A DNA stretch of 64,000 nt, from the NCBI RefSeq assembly GCF_003710915.1, contig NZ_RHHR01000009.1, positions 237,459 to 301,458 on the forward strand, given 5' to 3'. Below, in pieces: positions 26,676 to 35,357 of this stretch. The position numbers and the translations under genes are program-made. Every line of letters begins with the position of its first letter. The first letter of the stretch is position 1. The notes under the pieces were generated by a model, which saw nothing but the letters and a program-made list of their open reading frames with translations, ran no database searches and was not told the origin of the DNA. The DNA comes from Brevibacillus invocatus. GTDB taxonomy: Bacteria > Bacillota > Bacilli > Brevibacillales > Brevibacillaceae.

Positions 26676-26694
26676 ATTGATAATTATTATCAAT
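26676..26694. promoter_or_regulatory. Perfect Fur box without an intact target gene
   Basis: ATTGATAATTATTATCAAT is a full palindrome containing TGATAATTATTATCA, identical to the Fur consensus. It lies 150 bp before nos on the minus strand and about 60 bp before a gene remnant on the plus strand. The remnant with its own terminator is the more natural former target. Confidence 0.8.
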
Positions 26695-26750
26695 AGATTT
26701 GCGCGAAAAATACCGGGACGAGCACATTCTCGGCCCTCATGCCGCAATAG

Positions 26751-26927
26751 TACCCTGCATTGCGATCATGGTATGGTACATACCAAGCGATCGCAAGGGA
26801 GATCGCACATGTCATCGTTTACGCCTTGAATCGCGAGGGCATCATCGGCGACACCCAGCCCAACATCTCACGGTTTTGGGATGAGCTCGGGGGGCAAGTC
26901 GATCTTGCCTTCGAAGCTATGAAGTGA
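26751..26927 (+). pseudogene. 3' remnant of an unidentified gene
   Basis: An open frame of 58 codons with no start codon of its own, opening after a TAG at 26748. Its end reads REIAHVIVYALNREGIIG, then DTQPNISRFWDELGG and DLAFEAMK before TGA. This looks like a real protein C-terminus, and a good terminator follows it. The 5' part is missing between the Fur box and the remnant. I cannot name the family. Confidence 0.5.
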
Positions 26928-26944
26928 CGATCATCTATACGAGA

Positions 26945-26975
26945 AGACCCGGAGCTTAAGCACTCTGGGTCTTTA
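26945..26975 (+). terminator. Terminator after the gene remnant
   Basis: AGACCC pairs with GGGTCT around a 16-base loop that itself contains partial pairing (GAGC/GCAC region), followed by TTTATG. It also lies just past the end of the MATE pseudogene on the other strand. Confidence 0.6.
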
Positions 26976-26979
26976 TGAT

Positions 26980-27802
26980 TTATTGAAGCAGCGCCTGCAA
27001 CGTTTTCTTTTTCCAGTAAAAGCGGTAATAAATAGACTGGGCTAAGAAGTTCACCAGAAAAGCGACGGGATACGTCACCCACACTCCTTGGATGCCGAGC
27101 TCTGTAAAATGAGACAACGAGTAAGCCACCGGCACCTGGATCAACCAAATACACGAAATCGTGAATATCGTGGGCCACATGACCGTACCCGACGCTCTCA
27201 TCGTCGCTGAAATCGCCTGTGCCATATCCCGGTCTTGGTCGCATACCGAATCTGAGCCGTTTTCTGAGAGCCGATAAACTGCGCCACGAACACAGAAATG
27301 GCAATGGAAATGCTCATCGCAGGAATTTGCACATAGCTTGCGATCTGGTTGACGATTCCGTAGGCTGCTGTCGCATTCGACCCGTACTCATTGACGAACG
27401 TGATCACCGCTATCTCTGACATCGCGAGGGACACCATGCTGATGCTTGTGGGAATGGCTAGTCGAAGCAATGTCTTTAATATCTCGCCATTTAGCCTGCA
27501 ATGCTTCAACACCATGCGATCCACCTTTAGGACATGATTCCTTTGGTACAAATACCTGAGTAAGAATACGCATGTAAAAATACCGGATACTACGGGTGCA
27601 TATGCGGCTCCATACAACCCGAAGGCAGGTACGCCGCCCCATCCAAAAATGAAGACAGGCAGCAGGAGCATATTGAGGATCGTATTGATCAACAAAAAGT
27701 AGAAAGGCGTTTTTGAATCACTGGGGCTGTGATGCTCATCCCCACTACTTTCCATTCCTTTGTCACCACTTCACATGCCAGGTGCATTTTTTCCGTTTCC
27801 AT
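26980..27802 (-). pseudogene. MATE family efflux transporter, decayed
   Basis: Three pieces of one gene remain. ATG 27802 with GGGAGG upstream opens METEKMHLACEVV and then enters the wrong frame. 27755-27198 carries DSKTPFYFLLINTILNMLLLP through GSQKTAQIRYATKTG, which is typical of MATE helices 5-8. 27225-26980 carries the C-terminal helices (ASGTVMWPTIFTISCIWLIQVPVAYSL). About 130 residues after the start and about 80-100 residues between the two long pieces are missing, and both joints change frame. At least two deletions are needed, so this is not a simple sequencing frameshift. MATE proteins export drugs or metabolites using Na+ or H+. Confidence 0.8.
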
Positions 27803-27892
27803 AGATACCTCCCACATCGAATCGTAGCTACTGACCTCTCTATCTTAATGGAAAATAGTGGATATCCTCAATTCTTTTTCATTAGAAAACTT

Positions 27893-27918
27893 GGCTACGC
27901 CAAGCTTTTGGCGGAGCC
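27893..27918. other. Stem-loop in intergenic DNA
   Basis: GGCTACGCCAA and TTGGCGGAGCC pair over 11 bases with one mismatch around a GCTT loop. There is no T-run on either side, so it is not an obvious terminator. It may be a dispersed repeat or the relic of a terminator. Apart from this and the hairpin at 27994, the 27803-28056 stretch shows only a long ACTATC/GATAGT flanked interval and no gene. Confidence 0.5.
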
Positions 27919-27993
27919 TTAGTTGCACTTATACTATCTTCCGCTAATCTTTTTAGCGCTTTAGCGCACTTAAACTTTCCGATAGTACAAAAA

Positions 27994-28035
27994 AAGCGAG
28001 AAAATCAGCCCGACCTTCGGCTTCTTTTCTCGCTT
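27994..28035. terminator. Terminator after the first SsuABC-like operon
   Basis: AAGCGAGAAAA (27994-28004) pairs perfectly with TTTTCTCGCTT (28025-28035); the loop contains a small inner hairpin. On the minus strand it is followed by TTTTTGT, 20 bases past the permease stop. Confidence 0.85.
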
Positions 28036-28056
28036 ACAGTTGCTGCTATGGATTGT

Positions 28057-28848
28057 TTACTTCCAAGGAACCAGCTTGCGTTCCAGCCACTGGAGCACAC
28101 GGTTAAACGTCAAGCCGAGCAGAGAGAGTACCAGTACCCCGACCATCAGCTTAGTGGTAATCATCAGGTTTCCGTAATGCAGCACCATCGAGCCAATCCC
28201 CTGTTGCGCGGCGATCATCTCGGCGGAGACCAAGAGGAGCAGGGAAGTCCCTGCTGACAGCTTCAATCCAGCAAAGATCATCGGCAAGGAAGCTGGCAGG
28301 ATAACCTTGCGAATGACGTTGAAATGATTGGAGCCAAACGTCACTGCCGCCTTGATCAGCATCGGGTCTACGTTTTTCACGCCAGAGAACGTATTGATTA
28401 CGACCGGGAAGAATACCCCCAGCGCAATGATCGCGATCTTCGGCATTTCACCGATACCCAGCCATAGGATAATCAGCGGCAGAAGAGCGATTTTCGGGAT
28501 CGGATAGATCGAATAGACGATCGGCGTCAGGATGGCATCAGTCCATCTGGAGAAGCCGAGAATCAGTCCGAAAAGAATCCCTACACTCGCACCGATGACA
28601 TATCCCCCACCGATTCGGTAGAGACTGGCGACCAAGTCCTCGTACAATTCACCGCTTACGAGCATTTCCCAGCCCGCAGCCAGAATCGCGGTCGGTGCCG
28701 GCAAAAACAGCGGAGGTACAATATTCAGTCGACATACGATTTCCCACAGCACCAAAAGTACGGTAATGCCCAGCACAGCGGCATAGCTCGGGATTTTCGT
28801 TTCCAAAAAAGCAACACGGTTGGTTATGATTTGTTTTTGCTCTGGCAT
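28057..28848 (-). CDS. ABC transporter permease, SsuC/TauC family
   Basis: Membrane subunit of a sulfonate/nitrate/taurine-class importer, with about six helices and the coupling motif (LIKAAVTFGSNHFNVIRKVILPASLPMIFAGLKLSAG). The longer in-frame upstream region would overlap the ATPase gene; ATG 28848 (MPEQKQII) follows GGGAGGGATAAG and is preferred, giving 263 aa. It is the last gene of a three-gene operon (binding protein, ATPase, permease). The substrate class cannot be read from the permease. Confidence 0.88.
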   Translation of the reverse strand: MPEQKQIITNRVAFLETKIPSYAAVLGITVLLVLWEIVCRLNIVPPLFLPAPTAILAAGWEMLVSGELYEDLVASLYRIGGGYVIGASVGILFGLILGFSRWTDAILTPIVYSIYPIPKIALLPLIILWLGIGEMPKIAIIALGVFFPVVINTFSGVKNVDPMLIKAAVTFGSNHFNVIRKVILPASLPMIFAGLKLSAGTSLLLLVSAEMIAAQQGIGSMVLHYGNLMITTKLMVGVLVLSLLGLTFNRVLQWLERKLVPWK

Positions 28849-28852
28849 TTTC

Positions 28853-29626
28853 TTATCCCTCCCTCGACGCTTCCTGGGCATCGTGGCGAATGAGCTGCCA
28901 GATTTCATCGACATACTGCTCAAAGCGCATGCGGTATTCGTCTTTATCCCGTCCGATTTTCGGCAAATCAATGTGGATGATGCTTTTTACCTGGCCAGGA
29001 TGACGCGAGAGAACGATGACACGGTCAGCCAGGTAGACAGCCTCCTGGATGTTGTGCGTCACATAGAGCGTGCTCAAGCGCGTCCGATCCCAAATCGTGA
29101 GCAATTCTTCCTGCATGATCGTCCGCGTCTGAGCGTCCAGCGCGGAAAAAGGCTCGTCCATCAGCAGCAGATCAGGCTCGATCGCCAAGGCCCTGGCAAT
29201 CCCGGCACGCTGCCGCATCCCGCCTGAAAGCTGCTTGGGATAGGCATTTTCAAAGCCGCTCAAGCCGACCATATCGATGTAGTGCTTGCCTTTTTCCTGC
29301 TGCTCCTGCTTGCTAGCTCCGCTTTCCTCCAGCCCGTAAATCACATTTTCATACACCGTACGCCACGGAAACAAAGCGATCTCCTGAAAAACGATCCCCA
29401 GATTCGGCTTTTTGCTGCCCGTCCCTTCGAAATAGACAGAGCCGTTGCTCGGCGACATCAATCCACCGACGATGTTCAAAAGGGTAGACTTTCCGCATCC
29501 GCTAGGTCCCACCAAGACGACAAACTCTTGCTTCTCAATGGCAAAGTTGATATTTTGTAATGCCGTCACTTCTCTTTTTTTCGCGTCCACAAACGTCTTG
29601 TCTACATTCTCGATGACGATTCTCAT
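28853..29626 (-). CDS. ABC transporter ATP-binding protein, SsuB/TauB family
   Basis: A 257-aa ATPase with Walker A GPSGCGKST, signature LSGGMRQR, Walker B LLLMDEPFSALD and H-loop VTHN. QRAGIARALAIEPDLLLMDEPFSALDAQTR type sequence places it with NitT/TauT importers. It lies four bases before the permease start and 12 bases after the binding protein gene. A second, very similar set (31546-34233) occurs 3 kb away. Confidence 0.92.
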   Translation of the reverse strand: MRIVIENVDKTFVDAKKREVTALQNINFAIEKQEFVVLVGPSGCGKSTLLNIVGGLMSPSNGSVYFEGTGSKKPNLGIVFQEIALFPWRTVYENVIYGLEESGASKQEQQEKGKHYIDMVGLSGFENAYPKQLSGGMRQRAGIARALAIEPDLLLMDEPFSALDAQTRTIMQEELLTIWDRTRLSTLYVTHNIQEAVYLADRVIVLSRHPGQVKSIIHIDLPKIGRDKDEYRMRFEQYVDEIWQLIRHDAQEASREG

Positions 29627-29638
29627 ACGGTCACTTCC

Positions 29639-30697
29639 CTAATTTTTCAATGCATCTTCCAGCAATTGCGTGTTCACGATATCAGACGTGTCGATGACTT
29701 TATCGATCAGCTTCTCTTTTGCATACCACTCCACCTGAGTCTTGATGTCGGACTCGAGCAGTTTACCATCGCGGTCCATGTACGGCATTCCCTTTTTGAT
29801 CATGTCCGCTTCCTGGTCTGTATACTTCGCGATGATGTTGACGACTTCATCGTAGTTTTCACCTGGAACGATCTTGCCATCTACTTTGTTCAATACTGCA
29901 TCATAGTAGTATTGCGTGGCTTTGGCATACGCCTTGAGGAAACGCTGTGCCGCATCCTTGTTTTCCGCAAATTTAGGTGAGAAGAAGATACCGGAAGTCT
30001 GGTACTCCATTTCGTCCCCTACTTGTGCAATCACTTTGCCGTAGCCTTCTTCTACTACAGTCGAAATGTTTGGTTCATTCAGCAGCACGGCGTCAACTTG
30101 CTTGCTTTTCAATGCTTCCATCAAACCCTTGATGTTATTAAGTGGGATCAGTTCGATATCCTGCAAGGTCAAACCGTGTTTTTCCAGCAATTTACCTGCC
30201 ATATAGTGATAGGTAGAACCGGTTTGCGTGATTCCCAGCTTTTTCCCCTTTAACTCTTCAATGCTTTTAAGAGGTGAATCGCTTGGGTACAACAAAGCTG
30301 AAGAAGAATAGCCAGCCTGCTCTCTTCCCTTATCCGCTACGATCACAAGCTTTTGTCCGCCTGCTACCATGTTGTACAAGCTTGCTGTAATACCTGTAGC
30401 ACCCACGTCTACGCTACCTGCAGCAGTAGCCACAGCGATAGGCTGAGCCGCATCGAACCACTTGGCCTTGGCATCAATACCTTCTTCTTGGAAAAAGCCT
30501 TTTTCAATACCAATAAACAACGGAGCCGAGCTGGTCAGCTTCAGCATCCCAATCTCCAACGATACTGCTTCTGCAGCTTGTCCCTGTTCTGGTTGCGGCT
30601 GTTCGGCCGAGCTACCTCCCTCTGTCTTGCCACAGCCGGCAAGTGCAAGAGCGAGAACCAGGAAAGAGCTCAAAGCAAGCTTTACTGATTTCTTCAT
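29639..30697 (-). CDS. NitT/TauT-type substrate-binding lipoprotein
   Basis: A 352-aa lipoprotein (lipobox LALAGCG, Cys about 22) with the SsuA/NMT1-like fold: LEIGMLKLTSSAPLFIGIEKGFFQEEGID, then AAGSVDVGATGITASLYN, ELKGKKLGITQTGSTYHYMAGKLL and VDAVLLNEPN. Such proteins bind sulfonates, taurine, nitrate, riboflavin-like or pyrimidine precursors. There is no sulfonatase gene in this operon to fix the substrate. AGGAGG precedes the ATG. It opens a three-gene operon. Confidence 0.9.
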   Translation of the reverse strand: MKKSVKLALSSFLVLALALAGCGKTEGGSSAEQPQPEQGQAAEAVSLEIGMLKLTSSAPLFIGIEKGFFQEEGIDAKAKWFDAAQPIAVATAAGSVDVGATGITASLYNMVAGGQKLVIVADKGREQAGYSSSALLYPSDSPLKSIEELKGKKLGITQTGSTYHYMAGKLLEKHGLTLQDIELIPLNNIKGLMEALKSKQVDAVLLNEPNISTVVEEGYGKVIAQVGDEMEYQTSGIFFSPKFAENKDAAQRFLKAYAKATQYYYDAVLNKVDGKIVPGENYDEVVNIIAKYTDQEADMIKKGMPYMDRDGKLLESDIKTQVEWYAKEKLIDKVIDTSDIVNTQLLEDALKN

Positions 30698-30792
30698 TTC
30701 TCTCTACCTCCTAGGTGTAACGTACTCACCTTTTTATTTTTTTAATCATAATAACAAAAAATCACGTATTTTTCGACAAAATTGTTAATAGG

Positions 30793-31293
30793 TCAATGAT
30801 TCCATTGGAGTAATCTCTCCTCGCCTTCCTGCAACAGCTTCGCCATATAGACGATTTGACCCGTGTGGTAGGAATAATGAGCGGTTGTATGGTAAACCAG
30901 CTCCATGAGTGGTCGACTGTAGGAAGCGATGCCCGAATCCGGCGGATAACAGATATGTACTTCCCTCTCAAAATCTTCTGCTGTAAGTCCTTGCAGCTCG
31001 CTTCTCGTCTGCTCACGAACCTCTTTTAACCATTCCAACAACCCTGCCGCCGTATGACCTCCCTCTGCCAAGAATTCAGCGGATCGTTCACGTATAAACG
31101 GTTTCCTCCCGATCCCACTCACCATGTTTTGATACTCATTTCCTGCCAGGTGCAGGATCAGGTTGCCGATACTATTCGTACTTCCTCTCAGCTTTCTCCA
31201 GATCATTTCTTCTGGCAGACGATTCACTGCCTTTTCGATACGCTCCAGCTCCGTGTCCAATAGATGCAATGTCTGTTTGAAAAAAGGGTGCAT
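30793..31293 (-). CDS. DinB-superfamily / DUF1572 protein
   Basis: A four-helix bundle protein of about 166 aa, with HLAGNEYQNMVSGIG and the late YHTTAHYSYHTGQIVYMAKLL helix. The histidine in HLAGNE and the two in HYSYHTGQ make the metal site of DinB/YfiT-like proteins, which often act as bacillithiol- or mycothiol-dependent transferases, though the activity of this subfamily is unknown. I use ATG 31293 (MHPFFKQTL) with GAGAGG upstream; an upstream ATG at 31350 would add 19 residues. It has no close neighbour in function. Confidence 0.8.
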   Translation of the reverse strand: MHPFFKQTLHLLDTELERIEKAVNRLPEEMIWRKLRGSTNSIGNLILHLAGNEYQNMVSGIGRKPFIRERSAEFLAEGGHTAAGLLEWLKEVREQTRSELQGLTAEDFEREVHICYPPDSGIASYSRPLMELVYHTTAHYSYHTGQIVYMAKLLQEGEERLLQWNH

Positions 31294-31498
31294 GGCTCGC
31301 ACATCCTCTCTGATATTTTGGTTTCTAACGGTAAACCTAAAACCCATCATAGATCAAAAATACTTTTAAATAAATGTGAAACCGTTAAACGCTCCAGCCT
31401 GACCGGCCACGCAGAAATTGCCATGTTTCTTCCCTAGGATCTTGCTTCTTGCCTCCAGTCTTACCAGCCGCAGATCGAGCAAAGCATCCAATTCATAC

Positions 31499-31541
31499 AA
31501 AAAGCTTCACTATCTTAAGAAAAGGATAGTGAAGCTTTTTT
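31499..31541. terminator. Strong terminator after the second SsuABC-like operon
   Basis: AAAAGCTTCACTATC pairs perfectly with GATAGTGAAGCTTTT around ten bases. It has T-runs on both strands and lies five bases past the ATPase stop. Confidence 0.9.
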
Positions 31542-31545
31542 GCTC

Positions 31546-32331
31546 TTACGGTTTTACCGCCTTCAGGCTCTCTTCGCGGATCAGATCCAGCAATTCGAGC
31601 TTAAGCGCTAAAAACTCTTCGCTGCTCTTGTTGTGATAGTCGCGTGGACGAGCCAGTGGCACCTTGATATTCTTCTTCAGACGTCCAGGTCTGGCTGTCA
31701 TCACATAGATCGAGTCGCCCAGGAAAATCGATTCTTCCACGTCGTGCGTGATGAAGAGAATCGTTTTCTTCGATTCCTCCCACACCTTCAGCAGAATCTC
31801 CTGCATGATTGCCCGTGTCTGCGCGTCGAGGGCTCCAAACGGCTCATCCATCAGCAGGATTTCCGGCTCGTTGGCGAGCGCACGTGCAATGGCTACACGC
31901 TGCTTCATCCCACCCGACAATTGGATCGGGTAATGCTTGTCAAAGCCTTTCAATCCGATCAGATCGAGGTAATGCTGGGCGATCTCGTCCTGCTGCTTTT
32001 TCGGTACGCCTTTCAGATCCAGGCCAAACGTGATGTTGTCCTTCACGGTCAGCCACGGATACAGCGTGTAGGATTGAAACACCATGCCACGATCAGGTCC
32101 AGGCCCATGAATTTCTTTGCCATCCAAATACACATGTCCGGACGTCGGTTCTTCGAGTCCTGCCACTACACGCAGAATCGTGGACTTCCCGCAGCCCGAA
32201 GGCCCCAGAATGGTGACAAATTCGCCTTCCTGCACACTGAAGGAAGTCTGGTCCAAAGCGGTCACGTTGCCGCTCTTGGTCGAAAATACCTTGCCTACAT
32301 TATCAATGACGAGTTTTGGCGTCGTTGTCAT
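31546..32331 (-). CDS. ABC transporter ATP-binding protein, SsuB/TauB family (second set)
   Basis: A 261-aa ATPase with GPSGCGKST, LSGGMKQR, ILLMDEPFGALD and ITHDVEE, in the NitT/TauT importer class. It ends a five-gene transcript that starts with a dehydrogenase and an aminotransferase (36448). One base separates it from the permease gene. The co-transcribed enzymes suggest that the imported molecule carries an amino group and is processed through transamination and reduction or oxidation. Confidence 0.92.
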   Translation of the reverse strand: MTTTPKLVIDNVGKVFSTKSGNVTALDQTSFSVQEGEFVTILGPSGCGKSTILRVVAGLEEPTSGHVYLDGKEIHGPGPDRGMVFQSYTLYPWLTVKDNITFGLDLKGVPKKQQDEIAQHYLDLIGLKGFDKHYPIQLSGGMKQRVAIARALANEPEILLMDEPFGALDAQTRAIMQEILLKVWEESKKTILFITHDVEESIFLGDSIYVMTARPGRLKKNIKVPLARPRDYHNKSSEEFLALKLELLDLIREESLKAVKP

Positions 32332-32332
32332 C

Positions 32333-33130
32333 TTATGATCCTTCCTTTCTCATCCAGGAGAAAGATGCACGATAAATGGCTTTGAAAATAATGTCCATGA
32401 TCAATCCCAACAAACCAATGATCAAGATACCGACGATGATCTTGTCAGGCTTGAGGAAACGGGAAGCCTGCATAATCATGTAGCCCAATCCTTCTGATGC
32501 CCCTACCAGCTCGGCTACGACCAGATAGGTCCACGCCCAGCCAAATGTGATACGCAGCGTGTCCACGATGCCCGGCATCGAAGCAGGCAGGATCACGCGT
32601 CTGAACAATTGCAGCTTCTTGGCACCCAGAGTGTAGGATACCTCGATCAGTTCATTCTGTACGTTTTTCGTCACGTCCATCGTCATCAGGGTGAGCTGAA
32701 AAAAGGTACCGAAGAAAATAACCGCCATCTTCTCAGCCTCGCCCAGCCCGATCCACAAGATAAACAATGGAATAAACGCGGAAGCTGGCATGTAGCGAAT
32801 AAAACCGATGATCGGTTCAAACGCCCCTTCCATGATGCGCAGTGTTCCCATCAGCATCCCGAGCGGAACACCGATCAATGCAGCCAAGACAAATCCAGAC
32901 AAGACACGGGAGAAGCTTATCCCGATATCACCGAGGATTTCACCGCTTTGAAACATGGAAACGCCTGTTTTCACAACCTGATCAGGTGCCGGCAGGAACA
33001 GCGCGTTCACAAATCCACCGTACGAAAGCACAGACCAGACGAGTAATAGCAAGAGAAACGTAGCAATCCCCGCCCCGGAGTACAACGGTTTGGCGATCTC
33101 CTTCTTCGGGGTAAAGACATTCTTCCACAT
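32333..33130 (-). CDS. ABC transporter permease, SsuC/TauC family (second set)
   Basis: A 265-aa membrane subunit with six predicted helices and the coupling segment EVSYTLGAKKLQLFRRVILPASMPGIVDTLRITFG. It pairs with the ATPase one base downstream. A stem-loop lies between it and the binding-protein gene. Confidence 0.9.
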   Translation of the reverse strand: MWKNVFTPKKEIAKPLYSGAGIATFLLLLLVWSVLSYGGFVNALFLPAPDQVVKTGVSMFQSGEILGDIGISFSRVLSGFVLAALIGVPLGMLMGTLRIMEGAFEPIIGFIRYMPASAFIPLFILWIGLGEAEKMAVIFFGTFFQLTLMTMDVTKNVQNELIEVSYTLGAKKLQLFRRVILPASMPGIVDTLRITFGWAWTYLVVAELVGASEGLGYMIMQASRFLKPDKIIVGILIIGLLGLIMDIIFKAIYRASFSWMRKEGS

Positions 33131-33175
33131 CTGTCATCCCTCATTTTTTGCATGGATAGTAGTTACATGAGAAAA

Positions 33176-33197
33176 GGAGGCCCTAATGGGGCACTCC
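33176..33197 (-). other. Intercistronic stem-loop between binding protein and permease genes
   Basis: GGAG-GCCC pairs with GGGC-CTCC around TAAT with one bulge, ending at the stop codon of the binding-protein gene (33199). There is no T-run. Such stems usually protect or partly terminate the upstream mRNA so that binding protein exceeds permease. Confidence 0.45.
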
Positions 33198-33198
33198 T

Positions 33199-34233
33199 CT
33201 ACAGTCCAACAACAAACGTCGGATTCAGTACATCTTCCACTTTAGGAGCATTATCGATCAGCTTTTGTTCAACATAGAAGTCAATTGCATTTTGGGTAGA
33301 TTGATAAATTTGGCCTTGCTTGTCAGCAGTACCAAAGAGCTCCTTGTTCTCTTCCTTGTGCAGGAATTTCAAGCCTGGAACTGTGCCAGTGAACTCTGCC
33401 AAATCAATTTTCAGTCCTTTTGCCATGATCTCGTTGGACTCATCACCGTTTTGCTTCCAGTAATCCATTGCTTCGGCCATAGCAGCTACGAAAGCTTTTA
33501 CGTCATCAGGGCGTTTTTCTACAACATCCTTGTGGAAACCAACCGTGTCCACGATGATACCAGGCAAGTCTTTGGTCGTAACCAGAATTCCACCGTCAGC
33601 TTGTGAAGCCTTGGACAGCCAAGGTTCCCATGTTACCGCTGCATCTACTTGACCTGCTACGAAAGCAGCACCCGCATCCCCAGCAGACATTTGCACCATT
33701 TCTACATCTTTATCCGTCAAGCCGGCTTGTTTCAGCGCAGTCAGCAGCAGCAAGTGGCTGGTAGATCCCTGTTCAAATGCAACTTTCTTGCCTTTCAAAT
33801 CAGCAGCAGACGCGATCTCTTTCTTGGCAATGATTCCATCTCCGCCATAAGAGTCATCCAGGAGCCATACCACTTGCATCGGTACACCGGATGCAGCCAG
33901 CGTTACCTGAACGTCCAATGCTGTCGCCATACCATCTACCTGACCACCAGCCAGCGCAGCTTTACGCTCTGCCAGACCTTCGATGGTCGACAATTCTACA
34001 TTCACACCGTGTTTTTCAAAGAATCCTTTTTCCTTTGCCAGGAACAGAGGGCCATAGCCTGTCCAGGTCGGCAGTGTTACCTTGAGCGGAGTTTTCGCAG
34101 CATCACCAGCTGGTGCTGCCTGATTCGAACCCTCTGCTGGCTGGCTTGGTGCAGTTCCCGCATTACCAGAACCACAGCCTACCAAACCGATACTAAGCAG
34201 TGCAGATAGCATCAAAAACTTGAACTTCTTCAA
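33199..34233 (-). CDS. NitT/TauT-type substrate-binding lipoprotein (second set)
   Basis: A 344-aa lipoprotein (GLVGCGSG, Cys 20) of the SsuA-like family: LKVTLPTWTGYGPLFLAKEKGFF, GQVDGMATALD, LKGKKVAFEQGSTSHLLLLTAL, and AGQVDAAVTWEPWLS. The VTWEPW motif is typical of ABC sulfonate/taurine and related binding proteins. It lies 11 bp after the aminotransferase gene in a minus-strand operon. Substrate unknown. Confidence 0.9.
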   Translation of the reverse strand: MKKFKFLMLSALLSIGLVGCGSGNAGTAPSQPAEGSNQAAPAGDAAKTPLKVTLPTWTGYGPLFLAKEKGFFEKHGVNVELSTIEGLAERKAALAGGQVDGMATALDVQVTLAASGVPMQVVWLLDDSYGGDGIIAKKEIASAADLKGKKVAFEQGSTSHLLLLTALKQAGLTDKDVEMVQMSAGDAGAAFVAGQVDAAVTWEPWLSKASQADGGILVTTKDLPGIIVDTVGFHKDVVEKRPDDVKAFVAAMAEAMDYWKQNGDESNEIMAKGLKIDLAEFTGTVPGLKFLHKEENKELFGTADKQGQIYQSTQNAIDFYVEQKLIDNAPKVEDVLNPTFVVGL

Positions 34234-34244
34234 TGTACTTCCCC

Positions 34245-35357
34245 CTAAGCTGTTTCTATAATGTCTTTCATTGCTGCTACAAAAGCCTGCATTTCATGTG
34301 GCTGACCGATGGAGATGCGCAAGGATGTCGTGAGCCCATAACCGGAAAGGTTGCGAACGACCACGCCACGCTCTGCCAATTGATCAAACATGAATTTGCT
34401 GTCTTTGCCTGTGTCTACACAAACAAAGTTGGTGTTGCTTGGCAAATAGTTCATGCCAAGCTCTTCAAACAACTCCACAATCAGTTCTTTGCCGACTTGA
34501 TTGATTCTTCTCGACTCGGCTACATGCTGCTCGTCATCCAGACTCGCCAGAGCACCAGCTTGAGCGATGCTGTTCACATTGAAAGGCGGTCTGACATGGT
34601 TGATCGCATCGACGACATCGGCATGTCCAATCCCAAAACCGATCCGTGCAGCTGCCAAAGAGTAGATCTTGGAGAACGTGCGAATGACAAACACATTCTT
34701 AAACTGCTTGACGAACTCTACAGAAGTGCGATATTCCGGATCAACAGCATACTCGTGGTACGCCTCATCAATGACTACCAGCACATGCTCTGGCACACGA
34801 GCCAGGAAAGCACGAAGCTCATCCGCAGGGATCACGGTACCCGTAGGATTGTTAGGATTGCACAAGAAGATGGTTTTGGTAGCTGGTGTGATGAGATCAA
34901 GGATCGCATCCAAATCTACGCCCAAATCTTCTTTCATGGGAGAAAATACGGGTTTTGCCCCCATCAGATGAGTCGAAGCCAGGTACTGAACGAAGGAGAC
35001 GACTGGAATAATCACTTCGTCTTCTGGCTCCAGGAAGGTTTGCGCGACCAGGATGATCATCTCGTCAGCACCGTTGGACAAAATGACGTTATCAGGTTGG
35101 ACTCCTTCCTTTTCCGCGATGCGGTTTAGGACAGCCTCACCGTTAGAGCTCGGATACAGGTTCAGCTGCAGTAGGGCCTTTTGCATAGCTTCTACAGCCT
35201 TTGGAGAAGGGCCGAGCGGATTTTCATTGAAGCTCAGCTTGTACACCTGATCTTTGCCCAATGCCTGCTTCATCTCTTCTACAGGCAGATCAGCCAGCTG
35301 ACAAACGTAAGGCATCAAGTTTGGGTAAACCTTGCGTACCATATTGTCCAGTTTCAT
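34245..35357 (-). CDS. PLP-dependent aminotransferase, HisC-like
   Basis: A 370-aa fold type I aminotransferase. YKLSFNENPLGPSPKAVEAM, LSNGADEMI, CNPNNPTGT, VIDEAYHEYA and RTFSKIYSLAAARIGFGIG (PLP lysine in FSK) match histidinol-phosphate aminotransferase-type enzymes. It is unlikely to be the biosynthetic HisC because no his gene is near. It starts inside the last four bases of the dehydrogenase gene (ATGA overlap) and is followed by three importer genes, so it probably acts on the imported compound. Confidence 0.88.
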   Translation of the reverse strand: MKLDNMVRKVYPNLMPYVCQLADLPVEEMKQALGKDQVYKLSFNENPLGPSPKAVEAMQKALLQLNLYPSSNGEAVLNRIAEKEGVQPDNVILSNGADEMIILVAQTFLEPEDEVIIPVVSFVQYLASTHLMGAKPVFSPMKEDLGVDLDAILDLITPATKTIFLCNPNNPTGTVIPADELRAFLARVPEHVLVVIDEAYHEYAVDPEYRTSVEFVKQFKNVFVIRTFSKIYSLAAARIGFGIGHADVVDAINHVRPPFNVNSIAQAGALASLDDEQHVAESRRINQVGKELIVELFEELGMNYLPSNTNFVCVDTGKDSKFMFDQLAERGVVVRNLSGYGLTTSLRISIGQPHEMQAFVAAMKDIIETA

